DNA of 64,000 nt from Paenibacillus sp. FSL R5-0345 (lineage in GTDB: Bacteria; Bacillota; Bacilli; Paenibacillales; Paenibacillaceae), in assembly GCF_000758585.1 (NCBI RefSeq), contig NZ_CP009281.1:6723173-6787172 (forward strand), in the 5' to 3' direction. The stretch's first letter is position 1, and each line of letters opens with the position of its first letter. Positions 25,202 to 34,920 of this stretch are shown here, piece after piece. The notes under the pieces were generated by a model. That model ran no database searches. It was not told the origin of the DNA and saw nothing but the letters and a program-made list of their open reading frames with translations. Both the position numbers and the translations under genes were made by a program.

Positions 25202-25976
25202 GCTGATCATAATACGTATCACAAAGCTTAAACTCACTATCCTTGAAGAAACAACCCCGATCCTCCATTGCGCAACGTACCGACATTTTAGCCAAATCCA
25301 TCATATTATGATCCCGGCTTAAATGCGCTAAATAGGTACGCTTGGTCCGTCCTGTGAGAATCTCACTAAGTGCTGCTCCAGCTGCTTCATTAGACAGGTG
25401 ACCCATATCGCCAAGTATACGTCGTTTCGTATTCCACGGATAACGTCCCATCCTCAGCATTTCAATATCATGATTCGCTTCCAGCACCAATACGTCTGCA
25501 TCTGAAATCGCATCTCTTACCTTGTCGCTAACATACCCAAGGTCCGTAGCTACACACAGCTTCTCTTTTCCATCATAAAAATTGTAACCCACCGGTTCCG
25601 CCGCATCATGAGAAATCGCAAACGACTCTACTCGCAGACTGCCAAAATCCCTATGCTGCCCCGACTCCATAATGATTCGGTTATAGTCCGGTATTTTGCC
25701 AATGCCTTTCTCTATAGCACCCCAGGTATTGGTGTTTGCATAAATCGGAAGATCGTATTTACGGGCCATTGCCCCGAGTCCCTTGATATGATCGGAATGC
25801 TCGTGCGTAACTAGAATCCCGTCTATATCATTACCCGTTAACTCGCGCATGGCTAACAGCTCATCGATCCGCTTGGCACTCAGACCTGCGTCAATCATAA
25901 GTGTTGTATCCCCGTTCCGTACCACCGTAACATTTCCGGTAGAACCACTGGACAATACTGTAAATGAAATCCCCAT
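25167..25976 (-). CDS. walJ: WalJ (YycJ) metallo-beta-lactamase-fold exonuclease
   Basis: 269 aa. Metallo-beta-lactamase signature THEHSDH near residues 58-64 with further metal ligands (HDAAEP, LEANHD, LAHLSRDH). YycJ/WalJ is a 5'-3' double-stranded DNA exonuclease in other Bacillales and is the last gene of the wal operon; it was linked to coordination of cell division with replication in Streptococcus and to mismatch repair. It follows walI with a 14-base gap. Confidence 0.93.
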   Translation of the reverse strand: MGISFTVLSSGSTGNVTVVRNGDTTLMIDAGLSAKRIDELLAMRELTGNDIDGILVTHEHSDHIKGLGAMARKYDLPIYANTNTWGAIEKGIGKIPDYNRIIMESGQHRDFGSLRVESFAISHDAAEPVGYNFYDGKEKLCVATDLGYVSDKVRDAISDADVLVLEANHDIEMLRMGRYPWNTKRRILGDMGHLSNEAAGAALSEILTGRTKRTYLAHLSRDHNMMDLAKMSVRCAMEDRGCFFKDSEFKLCDTYYDQPTPWDKLSQLS

Positions 25977-25990
25977 TTTCCTTACTCCTT

Positions 25991-26731
25991 CTAATCTGTT
26001 GTCTTCGGACTGATGATGTCCGCACTAATAGCATCCACATAATAGGCATTGCCGTTCTCCAGCATGAACCGCCACATCGGCGACGCTACCTGACTTTCGG
26101 AGTTGAACAGCTCACCATAATAACCAAGTTCAATCTCCTTCACTACAGAGTCTGCCGGAAAATATTTTTCAATCAAACTACTAAGCGCTTGTGATGCCGG
26201 CAGTACCTTCTGTTCCTTATCACTACTGCTTGCCCCAATCTCAATCTTCGGCGAGCGGTAAGCTACAATCTTCTGATCACTATTAATCAACTCTAGTCTA
26301 ACTCGGAATAACGACCACTGATTCTGAACTAGCGGGTGAAGAACAAATTTCCCAACTTCACTTTCTTGTGAATCGAAGCGATAATTGGCGATGTCGGGAA
26401 TTTGACTCTCAAGCGCCTTGCTAAGGTCAGAGAATGAAGAATAGATCAGCTTACTATCTATAGGAACATCTAATTTAATAGGTGGCTCATTCTGCTCTTC
26501 AGCAGAATATCGATAAGTTATATTAGGAAGCTGCGGGGTAGACGCAGGAATCGGACACAACACACGAATCCCTTTTTGCTCCATCACCGCTTGGGTTTCT
26601 TCAGATAGGGAAGTGAAATCGAGATTGGCACTAACCTGATCGCGCAAATCAATCCACAGCTGATAACAAAGCAGCAGATTCAGACCTAAAAAGGCGCAAA
26701 TTAGTACATTTTTGGCTCTTCCCCAATCCAT
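25991..26731 (-). CDS. walI: Two-component system regulatory protein WalI (YycI)
   Basis: 246 aa. One N-terminal membrane segment (about residues 7-27, NVLICAFLGLNLLLCYQLW) and an extracytoplasmic domain of the YycI fold. With WalH it binds and restrains the sensor kinase WalK through the membrane and extracellular parts. GGAGG-like site upstream (TAGGAGGTAAGG). Located 37 bases after walH, consistent with one operon. Confidence 0.93.
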   Translation of the reverse strand: MDWGRAKNVLICAFLGLNLLLCYQLWIDLRDQVSANLDFTSLSEETQAVMEQKGIRVLCPIPASTPQLPNITYRYSAEEQNEPPIKLDVPIDSKLIYSSFSDLSKALESQIPDIANYRFDSQESEVGKFVLHPLVQNQWSLFRVRLELINSDQKIVAYRSPKIEIGASSSDKEQKVLPASQALSSLIEKYFPADSVVKEIELGYYGELFNSESQVASPMWRFMLENGNAYYVDAISADIISPKTTD

Positions 26732-26768
26732 ACCCTTACCTCCTAAATGTTATATGAACAACTTGTAA

Positions 26769-28061
26769 TTAGTTTAAAGTAAGAACACTGCCATCAATAA
26801 GCGTTACCTTCCAGACTGGGAGCAGTTGCAGCTTCTCATCTTTCACTACAGGTACATACGCAGGCGTCAAATCCTTCACTCCCGAAGTTTTGCTGACTAA
26901 CGACAATTGATTCTCCAGCTCCGCGCCTCCAGATAGCTCTACGATTTTCTTCACTGCTTTACTCTCCTCAATATAGATTAATGAGCGTTCATAAGAGGAT
27001 ACGGTTCCCTGCTGCAATTCCAGATTAATTACGCCATACTGTAGCTGCGAATTACTCATGATCGGATAGGAGCCATATGGGTAGGAGCCATAGTATTGTT
27101 GAAAAGAGACCTTTCTCTCCTGTCTCCCCTCCTCGGTAGCTTCAAGACGATAGGTTCCGTTCCATCCACCATGCTGGTTCACAAATTCCACAGCTTCAAG
27201 CGCATCCTTGGCAGGTGTACTGTCTCCAGCTGGAAGTGCGGCTGGATCACTATAGCTCATCCAATTCCGTTCCTTATCGACCTGAAGACTGCGTTTGCTG
27301 TCCGTATAAATCTCCGATCCGTTTTTCTCGCGAATATATCTAGTACTTCCAACATCGAAGAAAAGATTACTCTGCATTTGTTCTATGGTATACATGCCTG
27401 AAGGCATCTCAACCTGAACTAGAGAAATCTTGCTGTCTGGCACATAATAATCACCGTCTACTGCCTTGTAAGGCGTCCAGTTTTTGCCGAAATCCACATG
27501 CTGCTGCACGTCTTGAACGGTTAAATCGGCTTTTGCCGCTTCATATATAATGTCGCCTCTCGTACTGAAGAAAATGGCATGCGCTTTAGAGTCATTCTTA
27601 ATGTTATAGATCCAAATGCGATCGATGCTTTCTCCTTCAAACAGGGAATCAGGTGACAACTGCATAACCCGCTGTAGTAACGTTACCGGAATGCCGGATC
27701 CGAACGAAAGCTCAATCCCCGGATTCTCACTACGAATCTTATCCCAGTCATAATCCTGTACCGAGTGCCGCTGGAAGCTTTCAAATCCACGACCTTTTAA
27801 CCGATTCATAATTAAGCTATAGAACGTTGAGTCTGGATAAAAAAGCGTATGCTTGTTATCGCCCATATGGATGATCATTTTGTCAGGGTACAATAGGTTC
27901 TCGACCTTTTCTTCTGGTCCCATATTATCCGTCTTCACATATAGATTCTCGGAGAGTACCGCAGAGTCTGCACCAGGCAGCCGGTAAATCAAATAATAAC
28001 TCTCAACAAGACTTCCCACCACGAGCAAAGCTAGAATCCATGATTTCAATCTCTCCTTCAT
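26769..28061 (-). CDS. walH: Two-component system regulatory protein WalH (YycH)
   Basis: 430 aa. N-terminal anchor (about residues 7-27), followed by a large extracytoplasmic domain of the YycH family. Negative regulator of WalK acting together with WalI in B. subtilis. It overlaps the walK stop by four bases (ATGA), so the two are translationally coupled. Confidence 0.93.
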   Translation of the reverse strand: MKERLKSWILALLVVGSLVESYYLIYRLPGADSAVLSENLYVKTDNMGPEEKVENLLYPDKMIIHMGDNKHTLFYPDSTFYSLIMNRLKGRGFESFQRHSVQDYDWDKIRSENPGIELSFGSGIPVTLLQRVMQLSPDSLFEGESIDRIWIYNIKNDSKAHAIFFSTRGDIIYEAAKADLTVQDVQQHVDFGKNWTPYKAVDGDYYVPDSKISLVQVEMPSGMYTIEQMQSNLFFDVGSTRYIREKNGSEIYTDSKRSLQVDKERNWMSYSDPAALPAGDSTPAKDALEAVEFVNQHGGWNGTYRLEATEEGRQERKVSFQQYYGSYPYGSYPIMSNSQLQYGVINLELQQGTVSSYERSLIYIEESKAVKKIVELSGGAELENQLSLVSKTSGVKDLTPAYVPVVKDEKLQLLPVWKVTLIDGSVLTLN

Positions 28062-29890
28062 GCCTCACTCCCCCTTTGCTCATTCAGAGGTAGCGTAAAG
28101 GTTACCTTGGAGCCTTCATTAAGCTCGGATTGCAGGGAAATAGAGCCTCCATGTGCTTTCACAATTTCCCGGGCAATGGAAAGACCGAGTCCGGTGCCTC
28201 CCATATTCCGTGAACGTGCCTTATCCACCCGATAAAAGCGTTCGAAGATCCGCTCGATGTCTTTCTTCGGAATACCAATCCCGGAATCACGTACAGAAAT
28301 GGAGAGCATTCCATCCTCATTCTTCAAGGCTTCCAATTCAATCGTACCGCCTTCTGGCGTATATTTTAACGCATTCGAGACTAGATTCCCCAGCACTTGA
28401 TCAATTTGATCCCGATCAAGCCATGCTGTGCTGACATCCCTACGAACCCTTGTGCTAATATCGATACGTTTCTGCCGAATCTGAAAAGAAAAACGGTCTG
28501 CTACATCCTCTAGCATCTCAGTAATATCGGTCTGCTGAATTCTGAGAAGTGCCTCTTTAGAATCCAGTCGCGAAAGATGCAGTAGATCTGTAACCAGACG
28601 AATCATACGCTCGGTTTCGTTACGAATAACCCCAACAAATCGAACCGCTAACTGCGGATCCTCCAGCGCTCCATCATCGAGTGCCTCCACATAGCTCTTA
28701 ATCGTTGTAAGTGGTGTTCTTAGCTCATGCGAAACGTTCGCCACGAATTCTCGGCGTGATTCTTCCAGGTTTTCTTGCTCAGTTACATCCTGTAACACAG
28801 CAATGGTACCAGCAATCCCACCTTCACGGCGATGAATGGGAGTAAACGTCACTCTCACGATATTAGAATCTTCTCCACCCATATGTGTTAGATGAAGCAT
28901 TGCGGATTGTGCGTTTCCTTTCGCCAAGGCGCCACTCTGCTCATAGTCAAGACCTAGCAGCTTGTCCAATGGAGCACCTTCAGGCAATGGACCTTCTGTT
29001 CCCAGCATAAGTGCTGCCCGAAGGTTCATAAGAATCACTACGCCATTCTCATCCGTGGCTACCACGCCATCGCTCATGTTCGTCAGAATAGAGGTGAGCT
29101 TCTCCTTCTCCTCCTCATTCTGCGAGAGCGCCTCACGCAATCTTCCAGTCATATAATTGAATGCCTGACTGAGTTGTCCAATTTCATCGTTGCCCAGTAC
29201 AGGCATTTTCCGATTGAAACGGCCCTCTGCAACAGCTGTTGCATGCCTGGTCATTTCTTTAATCGGTTGTGTAATGGTGTGTGCAAGAATAACACATAAG
29301 ACAACTGTCAGTGATAAGGCTAACAGCAAACCAGAGATGAATACACTGTTGATCCTGCCCATGGTTGCATATAAATCTTTCATGTCGGCAGCAATATAGA
29401 TTGCCCCAACCACCTTATCACCGGAGAGCACCGGCTTGGCCACAACCTTTTTACGCACATTATCATCAGCAATAATATATTCTTCATTATCGCTGATCCC
29501 CTGCAAAGCACGATTCACTACAGTCTGAGTATTGCGCTGTCCGACATAGTCATTCTGCGAGGGTACGGAGGTGGTAATAATTTTGCCGCTGGCATCAAGC
29601 ACCTGAATCTCGGCCCCGTTAATATATAGATTATTGACCATGCCACGCAGACTTTCTACAGCCGTTTCCTCGTCCGCCGTTCCAGCCTCACTGCCAAATT
29701 TATCAGCAGTCAGGATAGACAGCATCTCAGCACGTGCTTTAAGATCCTTCGTGAAATTATCCGTTAACGAGTTCTTCATCGAGCTGACAAAATAGACTCC
29801 GATTAACTGCATAGCTATCAGAATCAGCAGTACATAAATAATAATAAGCTTGGCCTGAATTGTCCGGAAAAAGGACCACCATTTCATCAC
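28058..29890 (-). CDS. walK: Sensor histidine kinase WalK
   Basis: 610 aa: first membrane segment (about 13-33), an extracytoplasmic PAS-like sensor (about 34-182), second membrane segment (about 183-204), HAMP (about 205-260), PAS (about 265-370), HisKA with phospho-acceptor in SHELRTPLTTIKSY, and HATPase with NALKYTPEGG, DSGIGIP and GTGLGLSI. Senses cell-wall status (in B. subtilis, peptidoglycan cleavage products) and phosphorylates WalR. It overlaps walR by four bases. Confidence 0.97.
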   Translation of the reverse strand: MMKWWSFFRTIQAKLIIIYVLLILIAMQLIGVYFVSSMKNSLTDNFTKDLKARAEMLSILTADKFGSEAGTADEETAVESLRGMVNNLYINGAEIQVLDASGKIITTSVPSQNDYVGQRNTQTVVNRALQGISDNEEYIIADDNVRKKVVAKPVLSGDKVVGAIYIAADMKDLYATMGRINSVFISGLLLALSLTVVLCVILAHTITQPIKEMTRHATAVAEGRFNRKMPVLGNDEIGQLSQAFNYMTGRLREALSQNEEEKEKLTSILTNMSDGVVATDENGVVILMNLRAALMLGTEGPLPEGAPLDKLLGLDYEQSGALAKGNAQSAMLHLTHMGGEDSNIVRVTFTPIHRREGGIAGTIAVLQDVTEQENLEESRREFVANVSHELRTPLTTIKSYVEALDDGALEDPQLAVRFVGVIRNETERMIRLVTDLLHLSRLDSKEALLRIQQTDITEMLEDVADRFSFQIRQKRIDISTRVRRDVSTAWLDRDQIDQVLGNLVSNALKYTPEGGTIELEALKNEDGMLSISVRDSGIGIPKKDIERIFERFYRVDKARSRNMGGTGLGLSIAREIVKAHGGSISLQSELNEGSKVTFTLPLNEQRGSEA

Positions 29891-30618
29891 AGTCCTCCGC
29901 TTTTAGGGCTATGCATCAAATAGCCAAGTCCGCGCCGGGTATAAATATATTCCGGCTTGCTGGGATTCTCCTCAATTTTCTCTCTTAGACGACGGATCGT
30001 CACGTCTACGGTCCGCACATCACCGAAATACTCGAATCCCCACACAGCCTGCAATAAATGCTCCCGGGTCATCACCTTACCCGCATGTTTGATCATATAA
30101 TAGAGCAGCTCATATTCACGATGCGTCAAATCAAGCGGTTCTCCGCCCTTGTATACCATATACATATCTGTATCAATAAATAGATCAAAATGATAAATCC
30201 CCTGCTTGCTCTCTGCAGGCTCACTCGTCACTCCCGTTGGTGACGGTTTGTGCTGTCTCCGCATTTGGGCTTTAACTCTGGCGAGCAGTTCTCGTGTACT
30301 AAAAGGTTTAGTTACATAGTCATCCGCACCAAGCTCCAGGCCAAGCACCTTATCAATCTCTCCGTCTTTGGCAGTAAGCATAATGATAGGAATGTCCAAG
30401 TGCGCAGAACGAACCTCACGACAAACATCCATCCCGTCCTTACCAGGCAGCATAAGATCAAGCAGCATAAGATCAGGCTTTTTGGACAATGCCAGTTCCA
30501 CTGCACTGTTACCGTCAAAAGCACAAATAACCTCGTAGCCTTCTTTTTCTAAATTAAACTTCAATATATCAGCAATAGGCTGTTCATCGTCTACTACCAG
30601 AATCGTTCCCATCTGCAT
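29887..30618 (-). CDS. walR: Response regulator WalR
   Basis: 243 aa. OmpR-type receiver with phospho-acceptor Asp54 (LMLLDLMLPG) and a C-terminal winged-helix domain (REYELLYYMIKHAGKVMTREHLLQAVWG; DVRTVDVTIRRLREKIE). Essential regulator of cell-wall hydrolases and lipoteichoic acid metabolism in Bacillales. First gene of walRKHIJ. The first ATG at 30618 has AGGTGA at nine bases; a second ATG two codons later is possible. Confidence 0.97.
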   Translation of the reverse strand: MQMGTILVVDDEQPIADILKFNLEKEGYEVICAFDGNSAVELALSKKPDLMLLDLMLPGKDGMDVCREVRSAHLDIPIIMLTAKDGEIDKVLGLELGADDYVTKPFSTRELLARVKAQMRRQHKPSPTGVTSEPAESKQGIYHFDLFIDTDMYMVYKGGEPLDLTHREYELLYYMIKHAGKVMTREHLLQAVWGFEYFGDVRTVDVTIRRLREKIEENPSKPEYIYTRRGLGYLMHSPKSGGL

Positions 30619-30662
30619 GTCTCAGCTTCACCTTCCTATCCCTACTTAAAGATCATTCCTTT

Positions 30663-30671
30663 ATTTTAACA
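30663..30671 (-). promoter_or_regulatory. Extended -10 element upstream of walR
   Basis: TGTTAAAAT on the minus strand, about 45 bases before the walR start; the matching -35 is weak (GTGACG at a 15-base spacing). Candidate promoter for the wal operon. Confidence 0.4.
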
Positions 30672-30767
30672 TACCTGTCTTACCGTCACATCCTACGAAA
30701 TAAGGAATCGTCCACCTCAGCCAAAGAAATTCCTTTACCATCATTTACATATCGTAAAAAAAATAAA

Positions 30768-30793
30768 AACTGCTCGATTAACATCGAGCAGTT
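30768..30793 (-). terminator. Terminator of the M23 peptidase gene
   Basis: Arms AACTGCTCGA and TCGAGCAGTT with a six-base loop; on the minus strand a run of T follows. Confidence 0.9.
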
Positions 30794-30809
30794 GAGGTTA
30801 ACGTATGAA

Positions 30810-32351
30810 TTATTGCAAATACTTCATCGGATTTACTGCAGTGCCATTCTTCCGAATTTCAAAATGCAGATGCGTACCCGTCGAACGGCCCGTGCTTCCC
30901 ATTACGCCAATCTTGGCGCCTTGCTCCAAGCGCTGTCCCGTAGAGACTGAGATGCTATTTAAGTGACCGTAATAAGTCTCGTATCCGTTACGGTGATCCA
31001 CGATAACCACATTTCCATATCCACTCTTCACACCTGCAAAGACTACAGTTCCAGCATCAGAGGCTTTTATGGTTCGATTGCCAGATACCATATCTATCCC
31101 CTTATGGGCACGGCTCCAGCGTTCGCCGAAACTACTAGTAAGGGTTGCTCCGCTTACTGGCCAACTGAACATGCCAGTTCCTTCTCCAACAACCTTCGTT
31201 CCTCGATAAACAACTTCAGGTAGTGATGCTTTTATAACGGTCTGGCCCAACCATTCTTCTTGTACAACCATTCCGTTTTTCTTTGTTAACCGATACTGCA
31301 TTTCTTTAAGGCCTGTTTGTCCTGGACGAACGACCTTGCTTTTGCCAGCCGGTAACTGGTCGCTTTTACGCACGATCACTTCAGGTTCTGTAACTACCTG
31401 CTCTGACACTTGCTCTACAGTAACCACTGTAACATCTGGCTGTGGTACCTTCAGCTTCAGCGTATCACCAATCTTCAACGTTAGCTCTTTCACATCAGGA
31501 TTGTTACTATAAATCTCTTTTTGTGTAATTTCAAACCGTTTGGCAATCCCCGAAATCGTATCGCCCTCTTGAACGGTGTAGAGAAGCGGTGCTTCTTTAC
31601 CCTCGGTAAGCGTCTTGACTGCTTCCTCCACATCCAACACTTTATTAGGATCTGTTTTTACAGGAACAATAGAGACCTCTTCAGTAATCTTAACTGACTC
31701 CACTTGCTTGGCAGCTTTTGTCTTTGCAGCATTTGAACTTGAGGCCGCTGTTCTTGTGAGCTTACTAGCTGTTGCTACTTCAGTTTGTGGAACATAGTGA
31801 TTCTTTACCCCTTCAAGCACCGCATTTGCGGTCTCTTGATCCTTAACAATACCAACAGCCTTGCCATCTACCATTAATTGTACACCTACAGCATAGGCCT
31901 TCAGCATACCATCCAATTTATTAAGTGTAGCCTCACTATCAACTTCAGGCTTATACGCTTTCTGCTGTTTAATTGTAATGCCTTCTGTCTGAAGTACCAT
32001 TGTTTTATCAGGATACTTGTCCTGATATTCCTGTTGCTTCTTATCGTACAGCTGATTAAGCTGTGCCTGATCGTTAAGTTTCCCGATCTCCTCGCCCTTC
32101 ACCAACACTTGATAGTAGGTTTCAGTATTGGCCGCTACATACTTTTTCTCTGCACCAACCAACACAGTGGTTAGAAGTACTAGGCCAACAGCTCCAATAA
32201 TCCAAGAGCGCCGAAATCTACGAGTACCTTTTTCTTGATGAAAGTGCGTGGAGTCGTGATCGAAATTGTGGCTCTGCACATCTACCCCGGATTCTGCTTT
32301 GTGGCTATCCTGCAGTTTCCCCATCCGGCGCATGAACTTAAATCTCTTCAT
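30810..32351 (-). CDS. Secreted M23-family peptidoglycan endopeptidase with LysM and G5 domains
   Basis: 513 aa from the ATG at 32351, which has AAAGGGAG in front; the frame to 32381 is an extension without such a site. A cytoplasmic basic stretch, one membrane anchor (about 50-65), an unassigned region, a LysM domain (about 260-305, YTVQEGDTISGIAKRF), a G5-like domain, and an M23 lysostaphin-type peptidase at the end with HKGIDM, and GTHLHFEI carrying zinc ligands. It probably cleaves peptide cross-links. Genes of this type are WalR targets in other Bacillales, and it sits next to walR. Confidence 0.93.
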   Translation of the reverse strand: MKRFKFMRRMGKLQDSHKAESGVDVQSHNFDHDSTHFHQEKGTRRFRRSWIIGAVGLVLLTTVLVGAEKKYVAANTETYYQVLVKGEEIGKLNDQAQLNQLYDKKQQEYQDKYPDKTMVLQTEGITIKQQKAYKPEVDSEATLNKLDGMLKAYAVGVQLMVDGKAVGIVKDQETANAVLEGVKNHYVPQTEVATASKLTRTAASSSNAAKTKAAKQVESVKITEEVSIVPVKTDPNKVLDVEEAVKTLTEGKEAPLLYTVQEGDTISGIAKRFEITQKEIYSNNPDVKELTLKIGDTLKLKVPQPDVTVVTVEQVSEQVVTEPEVIVRKSDQLPAGKSKVVRPGQTGLKEMQYRLTKKNGMVVQEEWLGQTVIKASLPEVVYRGTKVVGEGTGMFSWPVSGATLTSSFGERWSRAHKGIDMVSGNRTIKASDAGTVVFAGVKSGYGNVVIVDHRNGYETYYGHLNSISVSTGQRLEQGAKIGVMGSTGRSTGTHLHFEIRKNGTAVNPMKYLQ

Positions 32352-32416
32352 GAAACTCTCCCTTTCAGTCCGCTCTGTCATCCGAGACGAGCGGCCAAGC
32401 TAGTTATACGATCTCG

Positions 32417-32422
32417 ATTATA
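32417..32422 (-). promoter_or_regulatory. -10 element of the M23 peptidase gene
   Basis: TATAAT on the minus strand, 66 bases before the start codon, with no good -35, so activator dependence is possible. Confidence 0.4.
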
Positions 32423-32492
32423 TAGATTACGACCATGAATATTTCTGCATATCCTAGTTCTAAGTTCCTGCTTCTAATGGACCGTTCAAAAG

Positions 32493-32508
32493 GTTACAAT
32501 TGGTTACA
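32493..32508 (-). promoter_or_regulatory. WalR-box-like direct repeat upstream of the M23 peptidase
   Basis: On the minus strand two TGTAAC hexamers spaced by four bases, about 70 bases upstream of the -10. WalR boxes are TGTWAH-N5-TGTWAH; the spacer here is one base short. Confidence 0.35.
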
Positions 32509-32580
32509 AAAAATTAACCCTTTGACATCCTTGTCTAATGTACCATAGCTGAGCGAAAAATTTCAACTTTACACATATAA

Positions 32581-32607
32581 AAAAACCCACGAAATATGCG
32601 GGTTTTT
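32581..32607 (-). terminator. Terminator of the membrane-anchored acidic protein gene
   Basis: AAAAACCC...GGGTTTTT hairpin with a short loop and flanking A/T runs, 60 bases after the stop at 32666. Confidence 0.8.
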
Positions 32608-32665
32608 TGCGCAAATATGAAAATTTAACCTATTTCTTGTGTCTATAAATTGACAATTACTAGAA

Positions 32666-33313
32666 CTACTGAAGCGATTCTGTAGTTGGTGTAAGCATTT
32701 TCATTATGCTCTCGTATTCATCAGGATCAACATATCTGGCAATGACTTGTTGTAATTCCTTAACCTCATCCTCCGTTAGTCCATCCTCCATCGCCGTAGA
32801 GATTTTCTGCATCTCATCCTGCGGTAGTTTGGACATCAAAATATTGAATATATTTACCTTCTCCGCTGAAGGGAGATTATCTTTAAAGTCACCTAATGCC
32901 TCCGGTGTCATCACCAATTTCTGGTCCTCTGAACTTCCACTCTGGTTTTCATTAGTAGAGGACTCATTTGAGGCTTGTCCCATAACCGGTAAAGCATCTT
33001 CGGGTGCTTTTTCCTCCACAGGTTCTCCTTTTTCTTTTGCCGGTGTATCCTTACTATTATCTTTATCCTTATTTACCGTACTGCCTGTCGTCGCTTCTTT
33101 ATTCGTTTTAGTGGTGTTCGTTTGGCTATCCATGCCAATAATACTCTTGATCATCCCGCCTAAACCTGGGCCTGGACTATCCACTTTAATATCGAAGCTT
33201 GCCAGCACCGATTGAATATAAGCATTTACAACCACGCCCGTGGTCAGAATTGAAAGTGTACTTGCGAGTACTACAATTAGGCATACACCCAGTACACGCT
33301 TCACAATCTTCAT
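32666..33313 (-). CDS. Membrane-anchored acidic hypothetical protein
   Basis: 215 aa from the ATG at 33313 (MKIVKRVLG), preceded by GAGGAG. One N-terminal hydrophobic segment (about 8-30) is followed by a low-complexity Thr/Lys/Glu/Ser-rich linker (about 65-140) and a C-terminal helical domain rich in acidic residues (LPQDEMQKISTAMEDGLTEDEVKELQQVI). Probably an exported protein tethered to the membrane. No family recognised; position between purA and the M23 peptidase gives no clear hint. Confidence 0.7.
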   Translation of the reverse strand: MKIVKRVLGVCLIVVLASTLSILTTGVVVNAYIQSVLASFDIKVDSPGPGLGGMIKSIIGMDSQTNTTKTNKEATTGSTVNKDKDNSKDTPAKEKGEPVEEKAPEDALPVMGQASNESSTNENQSGSSEDQKLVMTPEALGDFKDNLPSAEKVNIFNILMSKLPQDEMQKISTAMEDGLTEDEVKELQQVIARYVDPDEYESIMKMLTPTTESLQ

Positions 33314-33435
33314 CTTCGTCTCTCCTCTCACCTATGTTCTAGTCTATCCGGTAGATAATATCCATATTTTTCTATACCTCCAGTATTGACTAGAACCAGC
33401 TGCGGGAAACATACGAGTAACAGTAAACATAAAAA

Positions 33436-33459
33436 AAGAGACCTCTCTCGAGGCCTCTT
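33436..33459 (-). terminator. Terminator of purA
   Basis: Arms AAGAGACCTC and GAGGCCTCTT (one mismatch) with A/T runs; 18 bases beyond the purA stop. Confidence 0.85.
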
Positions 33460-33476
33460 ATAAATGACTATGTTGC

Positions 33477-34763
33477 TTAGATATAAATTGGTATTACTTG
33501 ATTCGTCTGCTCACGGTTACGGCCTACTGAGAAGATGGCAATCGGAATTCCTGTAAGCTCAGACACACGCTCAACATATCTGCGTGTATTGGCTGGCAGA
33601 TCGTCCAATGTTTTTGCAGAAGTAATATCTTCACTCCAACCTGGAAGCTCCTCGTATACCGCTTCACACTCTGCCAGCATCTTAAGGCTAGCTGGGTAAT
33701 GCGTGATTACTTCACCACGGTATTTGTAGCCTGTGCAGATCTTCACAGTCTCAAGTCCGCTGAGTACATCCAGCGAGTTAAGAGACAAGCCTGTAATTCC
33801 ACTTACACGACGAGCGTGACTTACAACAACACTGTCGAACCAACCTACACGGCGAGCACGTCCAGTAACTGTGCCATATTCATGACCCGTTTCACGGATA
33901 TAGTCTCCAGTTGCATCATTCAGTTCTGTAGGGAACGGGCCATCTCCAACACGAGTGGTGTAGGCTTTAGCAACCCCGATAACTTGTTTAATCTTGGAAG
34001 GTCCAACGCCAGAACCTATGCATACTCCACCTGCAGATGGGTTAGAAGAAGTTACAAATGGATACGTACCTTGATCGATATCAAGCATTACCCCTTGTGC
34101 ACCTTCAAACAATACTTTGCGGTCTGCATCAATAGCTTCATTAAGAATAACCGACGTGTCTGTCACATAGTTACGCAGTACTTCCGCATATTCTAGGTAC
34201 TGGGTCAGGATCTCTTCAACATTAAGAGCTTCCGCGCCATATACTTGAGTAATCACTTGGTTCTTCTCTTCCATTAAGTGACGGAGTCTCAATTCGAATT
34301 CCTCAGCGTCCATCAGGTCAGCAATACGGATACCGTTACGCGCAGCCTTATCCATGTAACAAGGACCGATACCTTTGCGTGTTGTACCAATCTTATTCGG
34401 ACCCTTGCGGTCTTCTTCTAGAGCATCCAGTACCATGTGATAAGGCATAATAACGTGAGCCCGGTCGCTGATCACTAAGTTCTTAGTGTCAAAACCGTTC
34501 TCGTGAATATAATTAATTTCTTGGATCAAGGCAGCTGGATTAATAACCATCCCGTTACCAATTACACAAGTCTTTTCTTTATAAAATACACCAGAAGGGA
34601 TTAAGCTGAGCTTAAACTTCTCACCGTCAATCAGAATCGTGTGACCGGCATTATTGCCCCCTTGATAACGGGCAACCACATCTGCACTTTCCGCTAGAAA
34701 GTCAGTGATTTTCCCTTTACCTTCGTCTCCCCATTGTGTTCCCACGACGACTACCGTTGACAT
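33477..34763 (-). CDS. purA: Adenylosuccinate synthetase
   Basis: 428 aa from the ATG at 34763, with GGAGG in front; the frame to 34796 is an unsupported extension. Converts IMP and aspartate to adenylosuccinate using GTP, first step from IMP to AMP. GTQWGDEGKGKI is the GTP-binding loop, with QGGNNAGHTI and GTTRKGIGPCYMDK further signatures. Usual length. Own promoter upstream (34886-34914). Confidence 0.98.
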   Translation of the reverse strand: MSTVVVVGTQWGDEGKGKITDFLAESADVVARYQGGNNAGHTILIDGEKFKLSLIPSGVFYKEKTCVIGNGMVINPAALIQEINYIHENGFDTKNLVISDRAHVIMPYHMVLDALEEDRKGPNKIGTTRKGIGPCYMDKAARNGIRIADLMDAEEFELRLRHLMEEKNQVITQVYGAEALNVEEILTQYLEYAEVLRNYVTDTSVILNEAIDADRKVLFEGAQGVMLDIDQGTYPFVTSSNPSAGGVCIGSGVGPSKIKQVIGVAKAYTTRVGDGPFPTELNDATGDYIRETGHEYGTVTGRARRVGWFDSVVVSHARRVSGITGLSLNSLDVLSGLETVKICTGYKYRGEVITHYPASLKMLAECEAVYEELPGWSEDITSAKTLDDLPANTRRYVERVSELTGIPIAIFSVGRNREQTNQVIPIYI

Positions 34764-34885
34764 GTTCATTCCTCCGTAGGTGCTAGCCAGCACCATTATT
34801 TTTCATAATATGGGCCCTGTACGTCATTCTTATGTACGTAGCCCTCCGGACTCCAAGCGGATTTACCCACTAAAGGACAATACTC

Positions 34886-34914
34886 AGTGTAACAGCCGTT
34901 TTTTTCAAAGTCAA
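34886..34914 (-). promoter_or_regulatory. SigA-type promoter of purA
   Basis: TTGACT, 17-base spacer, TACACT on the minus strand. Predicted start near 34879, giving a leader of about 115 nt. Confidence 0.75.
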
Positions 34915-34920
34915 ATAAAA

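Noticed and set aside
28164..28177. ATTTCCCGGGCAAT in walK, one mismatch to a Noc-binding site
   Set aside because: It encodes a conserved histidine-kinase segment, so the match may be due to the protein sequence; a single case is not informative.
32706..33215. Plus-strand open frame of 169 codons
   Set aside because: Antisense to the acidic membrane-anchored gene; Ser-rich low-complexity product caused by its reverse codons.
33699..34196. Plus-strand open frame of 165 codons
   Set aside because: Antisense to purA without translation signals.
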